NCBI GenBank assembly: GCA_021234535.1
Contig: CM037830.1
Span: 7,877,252 to 7,941,251 of the forward strand
Direction of reading: 5' to 3'
Source: Stichopus chloronotus
Lineage: Eukaryota; Echinodermata; Holothuroidea; Aspidochirotida; Stichopodidae
Length of the DNA stretch: 64,000 nt
Part shown: positions 39,601 to 46,423 of the stretch, one piece after another
Position numbering within the stretch: position 1 is the stretch's first letter
How the letters are laid out: each line of letters starts with the position of its first letter
The notes under the pieces: model-generated
The model's input: the letters and a program-made list of their open reading frames with translations, nothing else
The model's database searches: none
Told to the model about the DNA's origin: nothing
Position numbers and translations under genes: made by a program

Positions 39601-41327
39601 TTTATTGCTTCATCATCGCCATTTATTTATACAGATTCAGTTATAACCAGCAGAATAAGGATGGGATTCGCGGCTATGTAGGAACTTGAGCCCGTAATGG
39701 AAAATAGACCCTTTATTAGACATGAGACAGTAACCGCCACTGACCAAGTTAACCACAATCCTTTCCAGTGATGAATACATTTACTTTCAGAAACCTTGAG
39801 GTTTGTTTTTGTGAGATATTGAAATGAAAAGTTTTAAAATAGATCTGGAATTTGTTTTTGGTCCATTTTGATGTTAATATGTAAACTAACGCTACATTCG
39901 AAAAACAAATTTTTGTTGATTTGTTGGAGGCGGTACCGGTACCACCAAGAATTTTCCCTGGTACTGCAAAGTATCCAAAGTACCGGTACTCGCAGAAAAA
40001 GTTTTTACTCCGGTACTGCGGATACGATACCGGTATTCACTTGGTTACCGGGATAGCACCTAACCCCAGAAGACTTAACAATTTTTTTCAGAAAAAATAT
40101 ACACAGGATGAATGTTGAGTCAGTCTTAAATTGACTGCAAATTTCGTGAACAGCTACTGTGACTCTAATTTTTTTTTTGGGGGGGGGGGGAGCTTAAGTG
40201 AGGCATTGCATTCTGCTGTCACTAGACTGCTTTTACTGCACCACTGGGTGTATTGTTGAACACAACCTTGGATTAAAATCATTTACTCCATGCTTACTAA
40301 GTGAGTAATGTCGCTCATAACAGGCCATTCATGTAGGCACACATGGACATTATAAAGGAAGTCATGCATAGGACAATCACAACCGAGATAAAAAATTTCC
40401 CTCATACAGGAATTAGGCTTAAAAACACATAGGGCCTAACTTAATGTAGGCTAGGGCTAAACAGCAGTACACAAACTTGCTTTGTATCAACTATCATGCA
40501 TAGTTTAATATGAAGCTCAACACTGTGCCCTATACTATCTTAGTCCAGTCTTTATAGTAAGAAAGGTCTAATTTCAACATATGGTCTATCTAGTGTCTAT
40601 AAGCTTAGGGCAGGCCTATGCAAAATCAGTTTTGCACGTTCATAGCTGAGCCTTGCAGTGGTTGCAATGTAAGCATTTGGACAGCTAAAAAGTAACACAG
40701 TAACACTAACACGTAAAAGGGTCAGATTACTTTAAACTTTAGTATTACTTTGTAACGTTAGTGCAATTGACAGTAGGCTTTTGTATTGTGCTTCAGTATG
40801 GCCTGGGCTAAATGGTGGGCCAAACTTTTACGGTACGGGTGCCATGTAGTTTTAAATGAGTGATAGCCTGGGTTTCATTTACCTAGAGCAACCGGAGGAA
40901 ACCAAAGGGCTTTCCCTGGTGAGCTGCATCTGTGGTACACATGACTCAGTACTTGATACGCTGTGTTCTTGTCCACATCTTGTTGTTGAAACCATTGTTG
41001 TGTACGACTTCTCTCCAAACTACCGTTGAAAAACACGATAAGTTTTATGTTGTTACTGCGACTAGAACGGGCTAAATTGTCAAGAAAGTGGAACATACTA
41101 TTCCACTGACCCCCACAAACCCAATCTGTAAAACTACCGCCATAAAGTCGGTGTAAGCAACTGTTTGCATCAACAAGCAAAATTAGAGGATCTTGGCCAA
41201 CTAAAGCTTTGCCTCTCCCTCTGCCTGTGTTTTCTAAGCGCTTTCGCGCCAGCTGCCCGACGTCTACTCCAACACACGCTTGCGGGCATGAACGTTGAAT
41301 ATATTCCAAAAATCCGGCAATTCCCAT
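9103..41327 (-). CDS. FAM120A-like: FAM120-like protein (constitutive coactivator of PPAR-gamma-like), complete gene, 17 coding exons
   Basis: Gene-level entry; the exons are listed separately. Joining 17 exons on the minus strand gives 3222 coding nt, i.e. 1073 residues plus TGA, close to vertebrate FAM120A/C (about 1100). The protein has an XPG/FEN1-like PIN-type N-terminal region (residues 1-345), an Asn/Gln-rich linker coded by tiny exons (346-417), a conserved central block (418-728) with motifs such as PPLPFVPREV, FRPIRKKVYGILF, QRLWLGRESEDK and PIPWELCCPW, and a Pro/Gly/Arg-rich and acidic C-terminus. Family knowledge: FAM120A is an RNA-binding scaffold linked to Src signalling, and FAM120B is a PPAR-gamma coactivator. 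Whether this single copy is the pre-duplication ancestor of A/B/C is inference. The start ATG sits in a strong ACCATGG context. All 16 introns are GT-AG with matching phases, so the model is internally consistent. Untranslated ends are not defined. Confidence 0.93.
10147..10339 (-). CDS. FAM120A-like: FAM120-like exon 16 (residues 827-891), Gly/Arg/Pro/Met-rich
   Basis: It codes for GYSGQQNIVPHNRSEGMG, an RPGMGRGGGGG box and FQFPAQFYPQGPGMAPM. The Gly/Arg composition resembles RGG-type RNA-binding tails, in line with FAM120A RNA binding (inference). Acceptor CATGCAG, donor ATG|GTATGT; phase 2 in, 0 out. Confidence 0.9.
10905..11040 (+). repeat. 5S-rRNA-like internal-promoter remnant (5S pseudogene or 5S-derived SINE)
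   Basis: The segment from AGCTAATCAG (10912-10921) through TTGGTCTGGTT to TATGGGTGACAGCC and AGGAACC (to about 10977) follows the order and spacing of the 5S rRNA internal control region (AGCTAAGCAG, GGCCTGGTTAG, GATGGGAGACCGCC, TGGGAATACC). The 5' half of 5S is not recognisable and no terminator T-run is placed as in a functional gene. A 5S-headed SINE is a reasonable alternative. Confidence 0.35.
11901..11948 (+). repeat. Minisatellite, 12-bp unit x4
   Basis: Four perfect consecutive copies of AAGCACACCCAC within FAM120 intron 15. Confidence 0.95.
13714..13807 (-). CDS. FAM120A-like: FAM120-like exon 15 (residues 796-827)
   Basis: It carries LEVAGMVVGEWAGSDGRRPK, which aligns with the vertebrate FAM120A LEIAGTVVGHWAGSRRGRGG motif, a short conserved signature in an otherwise variable C-terminus. 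Acceptor TTTTACAG, donor AGAG|GTAACA; phase 1 in, 2 out. Confidence 0.93.
14867..15068 (-). CDS. FAM120A-like: FAM120-like exon 14 (residues 729-795), Pro-rich
   Basis: Opens ADLTGKAERMLQCITEG (vertebrate ADQAAKVEKMRQSVLEG), then turns into a Pro/Gly/Tyr-rich segment with PPVYPPGADFYY and GAPMPPPPSSG. The donor used is TACG|GTGAGA (phase 1). An upstream GGGG|GTGAGA is phase 0 and would shift the downstream frame. Confidence 0.92.
15383..15418 (+). repeat. Minisatellite, 12-bp unit x3
   Basis: Three near-perfect copies of CCCTACACGACA (first copy begins TCC, third reads CCCTAGACGACA) within FAM120 intron 13. Confidence 0.9.
15985..16191 (-). CDS. FAM120A-like: FAM120-like exon 13 (residues 660-728)
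   Basis: Opens VASITTRGVQLAALFMRGVE and continues MALLVNDATGSPIPWELCCP and FFDGKLFQHKL, matching the vertebrate RGIQLSALFMSGVDMALFAN, PIPWEHCCPW and YFDGKLFQSKL segments. Acceptor CTTCAG, donor AAG|GTAGAT. Phase 0/0. Confidence 0.96.
16879..16990 (-). CDS. FAM120A-like: FAM120-like exon 12 (residues 622-659)
   Basis: Acceptor TCTCTACAG, donor CAG|GTAAGT. It codes for RYMYQLRPPVLFRHELEAFL then AQSVSPIL, equivalent to vertebrate RYMVQWPGARILRRQELDAF and LAQALSPKL. Phase 2 in, 0 out. No open reading frame over 60 codons marks it, so it is easy to overlook. Confidence 0.94.
17494..17746 (-). CDS. FAM120A-like: FAM120-like exon 11 (residues 538-622)
   Basis: It codes for VIKEWWLRQNG, PDLVEAEPLEW, QRLWLGRESEDKTTRLRAFL and PRHALVMCCILRY, which closely match vertebrate IIKEWAAYKG, PELVEALAF, KRLWLGKAVEDKNRRMRAFL and PTHLMVLCCVLRY. 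Acceptor TTAATTTTAG, donor GAG|GTATGT; phase 1 in, 2 out. This is the best-conserved exon of the gene. Confidence 0.96.
18275..18440 (-). CDS. FAM120A-like: FAM120-like exon 10 (residues 483-537)
   Basis: It begins GEIKLN and contains STFLFRPIRKKVYGILFS, which aligns with vertebrate GEIKIA and LLYRPVRQYVYGVLFS. Two in-phase donors exist: ACCA|GTGAGT (chosen, closer to consensus) and, 12 nt upstream, CAAG|GTGACA. Both leave phase 1, so alternative use would remove four residues only. Confidence 0.9.
19428..19622 (-). CDS. FAM120A-like: FAM120-like exon 9 (residues 418-482)
   Basis: The first conserved exon of the central block: PPLPFVPREVIRTALHRHES followed by YIYQILTQ. This aligns with vertebrate PPLPPVAPEVLRVAEHRHKK and PYIFHVLTK. 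The acceptor CTCCGGAAG has a modest pyrimidine tract; the donor CAG|GTAAGA is strong. Phase 0/0. Confidence 0.94.
20510..20546 (-). CDS. FAM120A-like: FAM120-like exon 8 (residues 405-417), linker
   Basis: A 37-nt exon with acceptor CTTTAATAG and donor GAA|GTAAGT. It codes for NDTEGQSNNQTE and restores phase 0 before the conserved central block. Without it exons 7 and 9 would not join in frame, which is the main support. Confidence 0.72.
21256..21320 (-). CDS. FAM120A-like: FAM120-like exon 7 (residues 384-405), linker
   Basis: A 65-nt exon with acceptor TTTCGCAG and donor TAG|GTATAG. It codes for an acidic helix-prone stretch (ADESLDKAMTELSLEDKQTD). Phase is 0 in and 2 out, matching exon 8. 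Confidence 0.75.
22751..22798 (-). CDS. FAM120A-like: FAM120-like exon 6 (residues 368-383), linker
   Basis: A 48-nt symmetrical exon (phase 0/0) with the acceptor ACCTTATAG and the strong donor GAT|GTAAGT. It codes for KQSTNGSQNVIGPDGD, low-complexity linker sequence. Being in frame at both ends, it could be skipped without frameshift. Confidence 0.72.
23606..23635 (-). CDS. Candidate 30-nt cassette microexon of the FAM120-like gene
   Basis: Between exons 5 and 6 on the minus strand, a pyrimidine-rich tract ending TTGTGTTCAG is followed by exactly ten codons (MVAKGIPETY) and then GTAAGA. Both ends are phase 0, so inclusion between exons 5 and 6 keeps frame. There is no homology support; the evidence is splice-site quality and frame only. 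Confidence 0.35.
23713..23777 (-). CDS. FAM120A-like: FAM120-like exon 5 (residues 346-367), Asn-rich linker
   Basis: A 65-nt exon with the acceptor TTTTTGTCAG and the donor CAG|GTATGT. It codes for a basic, Asn-rich stretch (FNTNRRNTNRGPKNQK) with no family motif. Support is the fit of splice sites and phase (1 in, 0 out) between two well-conserved blocks, not homology. Confidence 0.75.
24316..24538 (-). CDS. FAM120A-like: FAM120-like exon 4 (residues 272-345)
   Basis: The acceptor is GTAACAG and the exon opens ERSPHGTLPPMDVIF. It carries VTYVRAIPN, LDAIGSDVFKSSSSR and VQRFKASVEYY, which align with the vertebrate VADYVRNI, LDAIAKDVFQHSQSR and VIRFKRAIGYY segments. The donor is AAAAG|GTGAGC, phase 1. 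This exon closes the nuclease-like domain. Confidence 0.94.
25750..25832 (-). CDS. FAM120A-like: FAM120-like exon 3 (residues 244-271)
   Basis: It encodes GNHILSDDDLSQFHWSLL and then HPLSDIK, corresponding to the FEN1-like helix-hairpin region of FAM120 (vertebrate GNHILPDEDLASFHWSLL). The donor chosen is AAG|GTTCGT, a weak +3 to +6 context. It is the only one giving phase 0, and the residue count to the LPP motif in exon 4 then equals the vertebrate spacing. Reading on instead runs into a stop within a few codons. Confidence 0.9.
26300..26870 (+). repeat. Tandem ~150-bp repeat with DR1-like core, split by a MITE (FAM120 intron 2)
   Basis: The unit runs from a GACCTTTGACCTC core through CCAAAAAC, CTTCTCAATATGGCA, CATACCAA, TTTGACTTTCATCCGACTT and TCCCCT. 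A second, diverged unit starts about 150 bases later. The block ends in a CACACACAAACAC-rich tract and GACTGCATAGGTT. The second unit is interrupted by the insertion at 26503-26763. The same family recurs at 29040-29230 and 32040-33170. Confidence 0.7.
26503..26763. mobile_element. hAT-like MITE, 261 bp, nested in the DR1-type repeat
   Basis: Flanked by ATGGCAAA (26495-26502 and 26764-26771); the matching flank extends to ATGGCAAACA, so ends are ambiguous by two bases. The uninterrupted repeat unit elsewhere reads straight through this point, which proves an insertion. The ends CAGGGATGTA and (complement of the right end) CTGGGGTGTA form imperfect inverted repeats. An 8-bp duplication and CAGGG-type ends fit hAT non-autonomous elements. 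No coding capacity. Confidence 0.75.
27675..27959 (-). CDS. FAM120A-like: FAM120-like exon 2 (residues 149-243)
   Basis: The acceptor is TCTCAG and the donor CTAG|GTAAGT. The exon codes for TCIRLALRQCG and an XPG-I-like helix-turn region, then RFKLSMRGE and ERFVVLGALLG, which align with the vertebrate CIRLAL, HALKLSRNG and PIFAALLG segments. The acidic pair seen in vertebrates as DSD is replaced here by QGAE (residues 189-192). Phase 1 enters and leaves the exon. Confidence 0.95.
29040..29230 (+). repeat. Two diverged DR1-type repeat cores (FAM120 intron 1)
   Basis: TTACCTTTGACCTCCCTGAA near 29050 and TTTTGACCTCCACAAAAACA near 29198 match the core and its following CCAAAAACAA segment in the arrays at 26.3 and 32-33 kb, about 150 bases apart. 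Confidence 0.55.
31720..31830 (+). repeat. Purine-rich tract
   Basis: The plus strand is about four-fifths A+G over 110 bases, with GGAGGAGAGAGGAAGGAGG at its centre. Simple low-complexity sequence in FAM120 intron 1. Confidence 0.6.
32040..33170 (+). repeat. Array of ~155-165-bp DR1-bearing units (FAM120 intron 1)
   Basis: Units with cores near 32048, 32649, 32800 and 32966. The last three are spaced about 150-165 bases apart. Shared landmarks are TGACCTCTGCTGACC, TGACCTTTGACC, CACCAAAAACAA and AGGATTCT, and a CATCAGTCCAA...TTCTTG...ATTGTGTTT block. The array ends in a CACACACATACA tract and GACTGCACAGGTT, like the copy in intron 2. Confidence 0.7.
35296..35799 (+). repeat. ~0.5-kb dispersed repeat, copy 1 (FAM120 intron 1)
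   Basis: Runs from AAAGTAAAACTCTGAGTGAA to AATGTCACTTTAATGTCAC and is colinear over its whole length with the reverse complement of 62112-62632. Internal landmarks: CAAAACAGATGACGTGGAGT, TTAACATAAGACATATCATA, CACAAATTTGCATA, TTAGCCAATGTTTATTCA. No coding capacity, no clear terminal inverted repeats. Confidence 0.8.
36835..36859. repeat. 25-base perfect palindrome
   Basis: TGTTGGTATGAT and its exact reverse complement are separated by a single C: 12-bp arms, 1-base centre. Confidence 0.95.
39930..40050. repeat. GGTACCGGTACC-rich patch
   Basis: It begins with the 12-base palindrome GGTACCGGTACC and holds about seven further TACCGG / CCGGTA or GGTACT motifs in 120 bases. It is probably a remnant of a GGTACC-type repeat end. 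Confidence 0.6.
40883..41327 (-). CDS. FAM120A-like: FAM120-like exon 1 (residues 1-148)
   Basis: It begins with ATG in ACCATGG context and opens with MGIAGFLEYI, the MGIxGL-type start of the FEN1/XPG nuclease superfamily. LLVDANSCLHRLYGG near residues 50-64 and TDWVCGGQWN near 68-77 are hallmark FAM120 motifs. The position equivalent to a metal-binding Asp is Asn in FFNG (residues 99-102), as in vertebrate FAM120A. The exon ends at a CTAG|GTAAAT donor in phase 1, and the split codon joins exon 2 as Asp149. It is followed by a 12.9-kb intron. Confidence 0.95.
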
Positions 41328-41700
41328 GGTGATACGCTATTTATGAAGAATTTGCTACAACATGTCACACATTACTGAGATGGTCGAGGTATTCCACATT
41401 AAAATTTCCCAAGAATCGAACGGAACTAGTTTGAAAATAGGGAGCGTACAAATCTGCTCCGTACGCCATGTGCTATCCCGGTGCTAACCTAACACAGTTG
41501 GATTTGCACGTAAGTTACCGTACTTGAGTAGTGAATATTATGTGTGGATATTCTACGATATTCGTTACGTAGTCGCCATACTCATTATGTGTAAGGCAGT
41601 CAGTTTTTGTACACCATGCATTCACAAGAATCTAACAAAGAAGAACAACGCGTGCGCAGATTGAAGAAAGCATGATGGGTAAACAACAATTCCCAGGGAA
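41328..41700 (-). promoter_or_regulatory. Probable promoter and 5' UTR of the FAM120-like gene
   Basis: The stretch immediately upstream of the start ATG. About 320 bases upstream is CGCGTGCGCA (41649-41658), close to the NRF1 site. At 41682-41696 is AACAACAATTCCCAG, resembling the ACTACAATTCCCAG core bound by ZNF143/THAP11 in animal promoters. Both are typical of TATA-less housekeeping promoters. No TATA box is evident and the transcription start is not resolved. Such promoters are often bidirectional, but no divergent coding gene is recognised. Confidence 0.4.
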
Positions 41701-42293
41701 GTACGTGAGTGAATGTGTTTTGTTGTTCATCTTTTGTGTCAAACGGTATGTTTTCACTCCGTAAAAAGCAGTTGGACAACTCAATTTCGAACTTAGGTAG
41801 TCGGTCAAAACCTCTGTTCTCGTTTTCCCGTTCATCTCGGAATTTCCTCATTTTTTGCAAAGGCACTTCACAGAGTTACATATCGTCCAACTCTGCACCC
41901 ATGCACAGCCAAAGTAACTGATGCCTGGGCATGCGGTTGGTGAGTGCAGTTGGTTAGGGGGTGGGGGGGGGGGAGGGAGGGGAGTTCAGGGGCTTGTATG
42001 CAGAAGGTTCAGGGGGCTTGGACCAAATCCAGAGTTCTGCCAGTGCTTCCAGTTAGTATTGTAGTATGATTGGCTTACCCTGCAGAGTGTCACCACAGGC
42101 TAGAATCTGAATAAAACTATTAGAACAAGTAAACATAGACCGAGGGAGCATACTGATGCTGCACCCGAACTCTTAATCCTTACGTAACTTGCATTTGATG
42201 TATGTATATTTGGCACTTAACTGATGATTGATTGTACTCTTTTCTCTTTTTTTTTTGGCACTTAACTGATGATATATTTATTCATTTTTCTCG

Positions 42294-42332
42294 TTTTCCA
42301 CTCTAGACTGGCGTGTAGACTAGAGTGGAAAA
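42294..42332. repeat. 13-bp perfect inverted repeat (hairpin)
   Basis: TTTTCCACTCTAG (42294-42306) and its exact complement CTAGAGTGGAAAA (42320-42332) with a 13-base loop. It lies about 60-90 bases from the decayed MITE copy at 42390-42657 and may be unrelated to it. Confidence 0.9.
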
Positions 42333-42389
42333 TGTTGAAAGTGGATGAATGGGGCTTTTACAATGCACTAACTTACTAAGAAAATAGCT

Positions 42390-42657
42390 TTAAGCATTTT
42401 CAATCCATTCAGGCTCATCAATAAACATCTACAAAAGATTCTTATGCATGAAACGAGTAACAGAAGATGCATCCTTTGAATTTTTGAAAGTTTGGGTGAA
42501 TAAATTATTGTTGACCATCCAAATAAGTGAATTTCTATCTGGGAGAAACAATTATTTCTTGGAAAAGTAGTCACCGTCCTTTCTTATTTTGAATAATCTA
42601 TCATTCTATTTCCACAAATATTGGCTTTAAAATATTTTTTTTTTTGTAAAACAAACA
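42390..42657 (-). mobile_element. Decayed copy of the TTA-target MITE
   Basis: Colinear with the reverse complement of 55750-56103, through landmarks ATAAACATCT, ATGCATGAAACGAGTAACAG, GATGCATC, AAAGTTTGGGTGAA, TTATTTTGAATAATCT and CCACAAATATTGG, ending in GTAAAACAAAC. Its terminal inverted repeats are no longer recognisable. Confidence 0.7.
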
Positions 42658-43383
42658 ACTTTATGTGTACCTCCATCTGAATTCTGTCCAGTTTAATTCC
42701 GCCCGAAAATGAATGTTTCATGGAATCGTACTTTCCTTGTGTGGTATGCGAAGTAAATGTCAAGTCAAACTGTTTCTGAGTAAGTGATTACAAAATGCAT
42801 AACACTTAGAATTATTATTATCATTATTTTTTTGCTATAAACGTTCTAATGAAAACAACCAAAATATTTTTAACTACCTCTAAACTGTGACAATTATAAG
42901 TTCAAATGGTTTGATGATGGTGGGGGCCCTTCTGTCAGAATTGTCCCGAATTTTGAAGAAATTCGTTTCAACTACTTGAGAGGTTAAATGCATAATTGAG
43001 CAAAAGAATAACATTTGTCAAGCGATCACGCAAAAATTGACCTCAGGCACAACCGCTGGCGTAGTCTGACTATAGCTGGCATTTCCATTATGCCATTGAG
43101 CAACTTTAGGAACCTTCCACGTCAGTTCAGTGTTTCCTCTTGAAGCATTAGCCAATTTGACACTTGATCTTTACTTCCGGTAATTTTCTAGACATAATTT
43201 TCCCATCCCAAAGGGCATCTCTCCTGTTCGCTTATGAGTATCGTCCAAGCCGGTTTGAGATTTGAGCGTTTTGACACATATGACTAGCATACTTACAAGC
43301 CTATACACATCTTAGTTTACATATACACCTTACACTTGGTAGGGCAAGATGGTCTGAGCGTGTATATGAATGTGAACTTCTGA

Positions 43384-43900
43384 TATGACAGAACTGATTG
43401 TCGTCCGGGTGGGGGGGGGGGGGGCGAGGTCAAAGGTTATAATCCTTTCCTTTTGGTAAACGTTACTTGTACACGTAGGGTGACATAGATGCATAGTGGT
43501 GCCATACATTTGAAGCTAGATTTAAAGCGGAGCATATCTGCAGGAATTCCTACTTTTTTGAGTAATGATTTTCATTTTCTTTTAAATTTTACTTGATGAT
43601 CTATTCCTTTTTATAGCTTATCTAAATAATTCAGATGGATGATGTAATACGACGGTGCACAGTTTTAAAGTTTTTGGTAAGGGTTTTCCCCAATCCTTTA
43701 CCGCCGAAAAGAAGCATTGTCATACAGATCCTGCATAGTGGTGCTGGTGATGCACAAGTATCGGCCGTTTACCGATAATTCAACACCAGGAAACCTAAAG
43801 ACATAAAGGCTATAGCAATATAGGCATGCCCGTACATTACTTCGGAGTTGCGGAGTTTCATTCTTCTCTCCCGTTAGCAATTGAAATGGAAGGCATTTTA
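43384..43900 (+). repeat. Direct repeat family R3, copy 1
   Basis: Shares with 45680-46160 and 48656-49060, in the same order: a CTGATTGTCGTCC-type head, a G-rich tract, GGAATTCCTACTTTTT, AGTAATGATTTT, a TACCGCCGAAAAGAAG-type block, AGATCCTG, TACCGATAATTCAACACC and GACATAAAGG. About 0.4-0.5 kb, noncoding. Confidence 0.65.
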
Positions 43901-44462
43901 CATGACCTACAAAATCATGTATTTTTTTCCTGGGTTACTTTCTCTTTTTAGTTTCAGTTCACAAAAAAGCGCCTGCAAGTTTTGGTTGTATCCCAACTCC
44001 ATGTAGTGGCGTAGCTACAGCGGAAGGGGTGGGGTTTCCCTTGTCCATGGGAAATGAAAAAAAAAATCGGAAATTTATCATCTTTCACTGGACAAAGTGA
44101 AGGCCATGAAATGACGCCAGTCAACTTCAGTGCGGTTTTCCCAAGGTGAAGAAATGGAACTAAGAGAGCGTAAATTCTAAAACCCAACCAGGAAGATCGA
44201 TGGTAGACAGTTTCACCGTGGTGGACAGTAGGGGAAGATCCATAAAGGGTGGTGGATATAACGGGAGCACGACATCGATTCACCTAACATTCCTTCAGCA
44301 ATCCCCTCTTGCCGGTGGATGGTTACACTTGGCATAAACAAATTCTACGGTATGCCTTATAGTCTTCCTCAATTCTGTACCAAACATGGCAGTGATTCTT
44401 TTTTTTTAGGATAATTTCTCAATTTTGGCTTTATTACAGATTTGGCTTTTACAACCAATCAT

Positions 44463-45208
44463 CAGTGGCGGCGCTACGGGGGAGGGGGCATGAGGGGGCA
44501 TTTGCCACCCCAGATTTATTCCTTCCCCCCGTTTCCCCCCCCCCCACGTTGCCCCCCCCCCCCCAGTTGCTCGATCTCACCCTTCCTAATCAGATCTTGT
44601 ACTCAGCCAAAATTAATTTAATCACAAAACTATGTATTGGCATTGGACTGAATAAGAACAGCTTCCGGGGAACCATGATTGATAAATGACTAATTTATGT
44701 TACACAGGCTGCCAGTTTTATATCATGCCCATAGCCACTTCAACAGTAGGCCAGCCTGGTCAGACCAATTTTCTCTGGAATGTTTACCGTCCAGCATAAG
44801 GGAAGGGCGGGTAGGTGGTTGTTTTCCTAAATATAGGAATGTCGTTGTTTTCCTAAATATAGGAATGGAATGGAAGTGTATGTAGCCTATGTGTGTGTGT
44901 GTGGGTGTGTGTATGTACTCAATAATGAATAATATAAAAATAAATAATATACCTCTCTTGGGACTTAATTTTCCACCCAGAGATATGCTTAAACCTCAGA
45001 GCTTCCGGGGGCTTCGCCCCCTGGACCCCAACCGGGGCTTTGCCACTGGACCCCACCAGGGGCCCTAAGGCAGGCCCCTGGACCCCATCCGCAAGGCCTT
45101 GCGCCTCGCGCTCGGTTTCGCGCTGCGCGCGAAAATCTTTGCCCCCCCCAACATTTCCCTCTGCCCTCAGTTTGCCCCTCCAAGTCTGACATTCTGGTGC
45201 CGCCACTG
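44463..45208. mobile_element. Complete hAT-type MITE, 746 bp, with 8-bp target duplication
   Basis: Left end CAGTGGCGGCGCTACGGGG, right end GGTGCCGCCACTG, giving the inverted repeat CAGTGGCGGC. Flanked by the identical octamer CCAATCAT (44455-44462 and 45209-45216). CAGTGGCGG-type ends with an 8-bp duplication are the hallmark of hAT transposons. The interior has no transposase. It holds C-runs, a 24-base stretch duplicated with period 26 (44818-44867), a GT-rich tract, and a GC-rich hairpin-forming part (45000-45140) with GGGGGCTTCGCCCCC and a TTTCGCGC...GCGCGAAA arm pair. Confidence 0.88.
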
Positions 45209-45679
45209 CCAATCATGAAATTCGGCTTTTTACGACCTACTGATTTTTTTCTAACCAGACTATTTTGGCGCCAAACGGAGTGAATCACAGGGGAATCCCC
45301 GAAACCTCAAGTCAGCAAGCATCAGCTCATACGTCAGATGGAGAACTCGTCGGTAAGATAATGTCCTCTGAAATTGGAAGGTATGATGCTGCAAAATTTC
45401 ACCACACAGTGACCAATAATAACTTAGTAGAACAGAGGGAAAGATGACATGAAAGAATACCCTCAATTTAGGCTGTAGTCATGAACACAGTATTGCTATA
45501 AGTTGTGTCTCTTGGCAGTGGTGTATTTTTTTCTAGGAGGGGGTAAAGATGTGAAAAGTAACCAATTTTTTTCAAGGTTTCATGGGTCTGGCTTGATCTT
45601 GGAAGTGAGGATGGCACTGAATGGAGCATAGTACGCTGGTCTGTAGGCCTACCTGTATATAAAAGATATGATGTATCTG

Positions 45680-46160
45680 ATATATGACTGACTGTCATCC
45701 TTGGCAAGTACCCTCCTTTTGAAAATTGTTTGATAATGTAAGGTGAACTACATGCAAAATGATGCTGTATTTGATACCAGATTTGAACTGAATATATTTC
45801 CAGGAATTCCTATTTTTAAGTAATGATTTTATTATTATTTTTTTCAACTTTCGAATTTGCAGGTGAGGGTTCACTGCAGGTGAAATATTCATTTTGAAAC
45901 CTTATTTGAGTGTGCCTAATTCTGAATGACAATGAGATTAAACAGTGCAGTTTTGAGATATTGGTGAACCATTTCCACGATTATGTCCTCGCCGTCTGTT
46001 ACCGCCAAAAAAAAAAAAAGAAGGAATATCGAAAAGATCCTGGTCCAGTGCTAAACACACTATAAGACGATTATCAGTTCAACACTGCGAAACTCAGAGA
46101 CATAAAGGGGGGGGGGGGGGGGGATTTCAATGGAAGGCGACTTTTGCATGCCTCATATCG
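45680..46160 (+). repeat. Direct repeat family R3, copy 2
   Basis: Carries CTGACTGTCATCCTTGG, AGGAATTCCTATTTTTAAGT, TGACAATGAGATTAAACAG, GTTACCGCCAAAA, AAAGATCCTGG, GATTATCAGTTCAACACTG and GACATAAAGG, followed by a 17-base G run (46107-46123). It then shares TTCAATGGAAGGC with the AATGGAAGGC of copy 1. Confidence 0.65.
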
Positions 46161-46423
46161 TACTCTGAAAAGAATTCTGAGAAATTTGTAGCATTAATAT
46201 GCGAATTATGCATTAACATTTTTTGCAATTTCTTATCCTAAAAAAAGAAAAAGAAAAATCAGACATGAGAGAGGATATGTGCCAAAATTTCTCGAATTTC
46301 CCCAAATTCCCCTCCAAATTTTCCCAAGTTCAAGGGGAAAAGCATGAGATGAGTGATGGTTGGCCTCGGAGAGGGTTGCAAGGGAGGAGGTGTCCCCCCT
46401 CACCTTTTGAGACAATTTTTCCA

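Larger units (their letters stand above)
27960..40882 (-). other. FAM120-like intron 1 (12.9 kb)
   Basis: The longest intron, phase 1, starting GTAAATG and ending TGTCTCAG. No coding exon is recognised within it. It holds DR1-type repeat blocks (29.0 and 32.0-33.2 kb), the ~0.5-kb dispersed repeat (35.3-35.8 kb), a 25-base near-palindrome at 36835-36859, a GGTACCGGTACC-rich patch (39930-40050) and G-runs at 33754-33765 and 40179-40190. Long first introns of this kind commonly carry enhancers; none can be proven here. Confidence 0.8.

Noticed and set aside
44919..45288. Two overlapping ~100-codon minus-strand frames
   Set aside because: They lie within or just beyond the complete hAT MITE and are openings caused by its high GC content.
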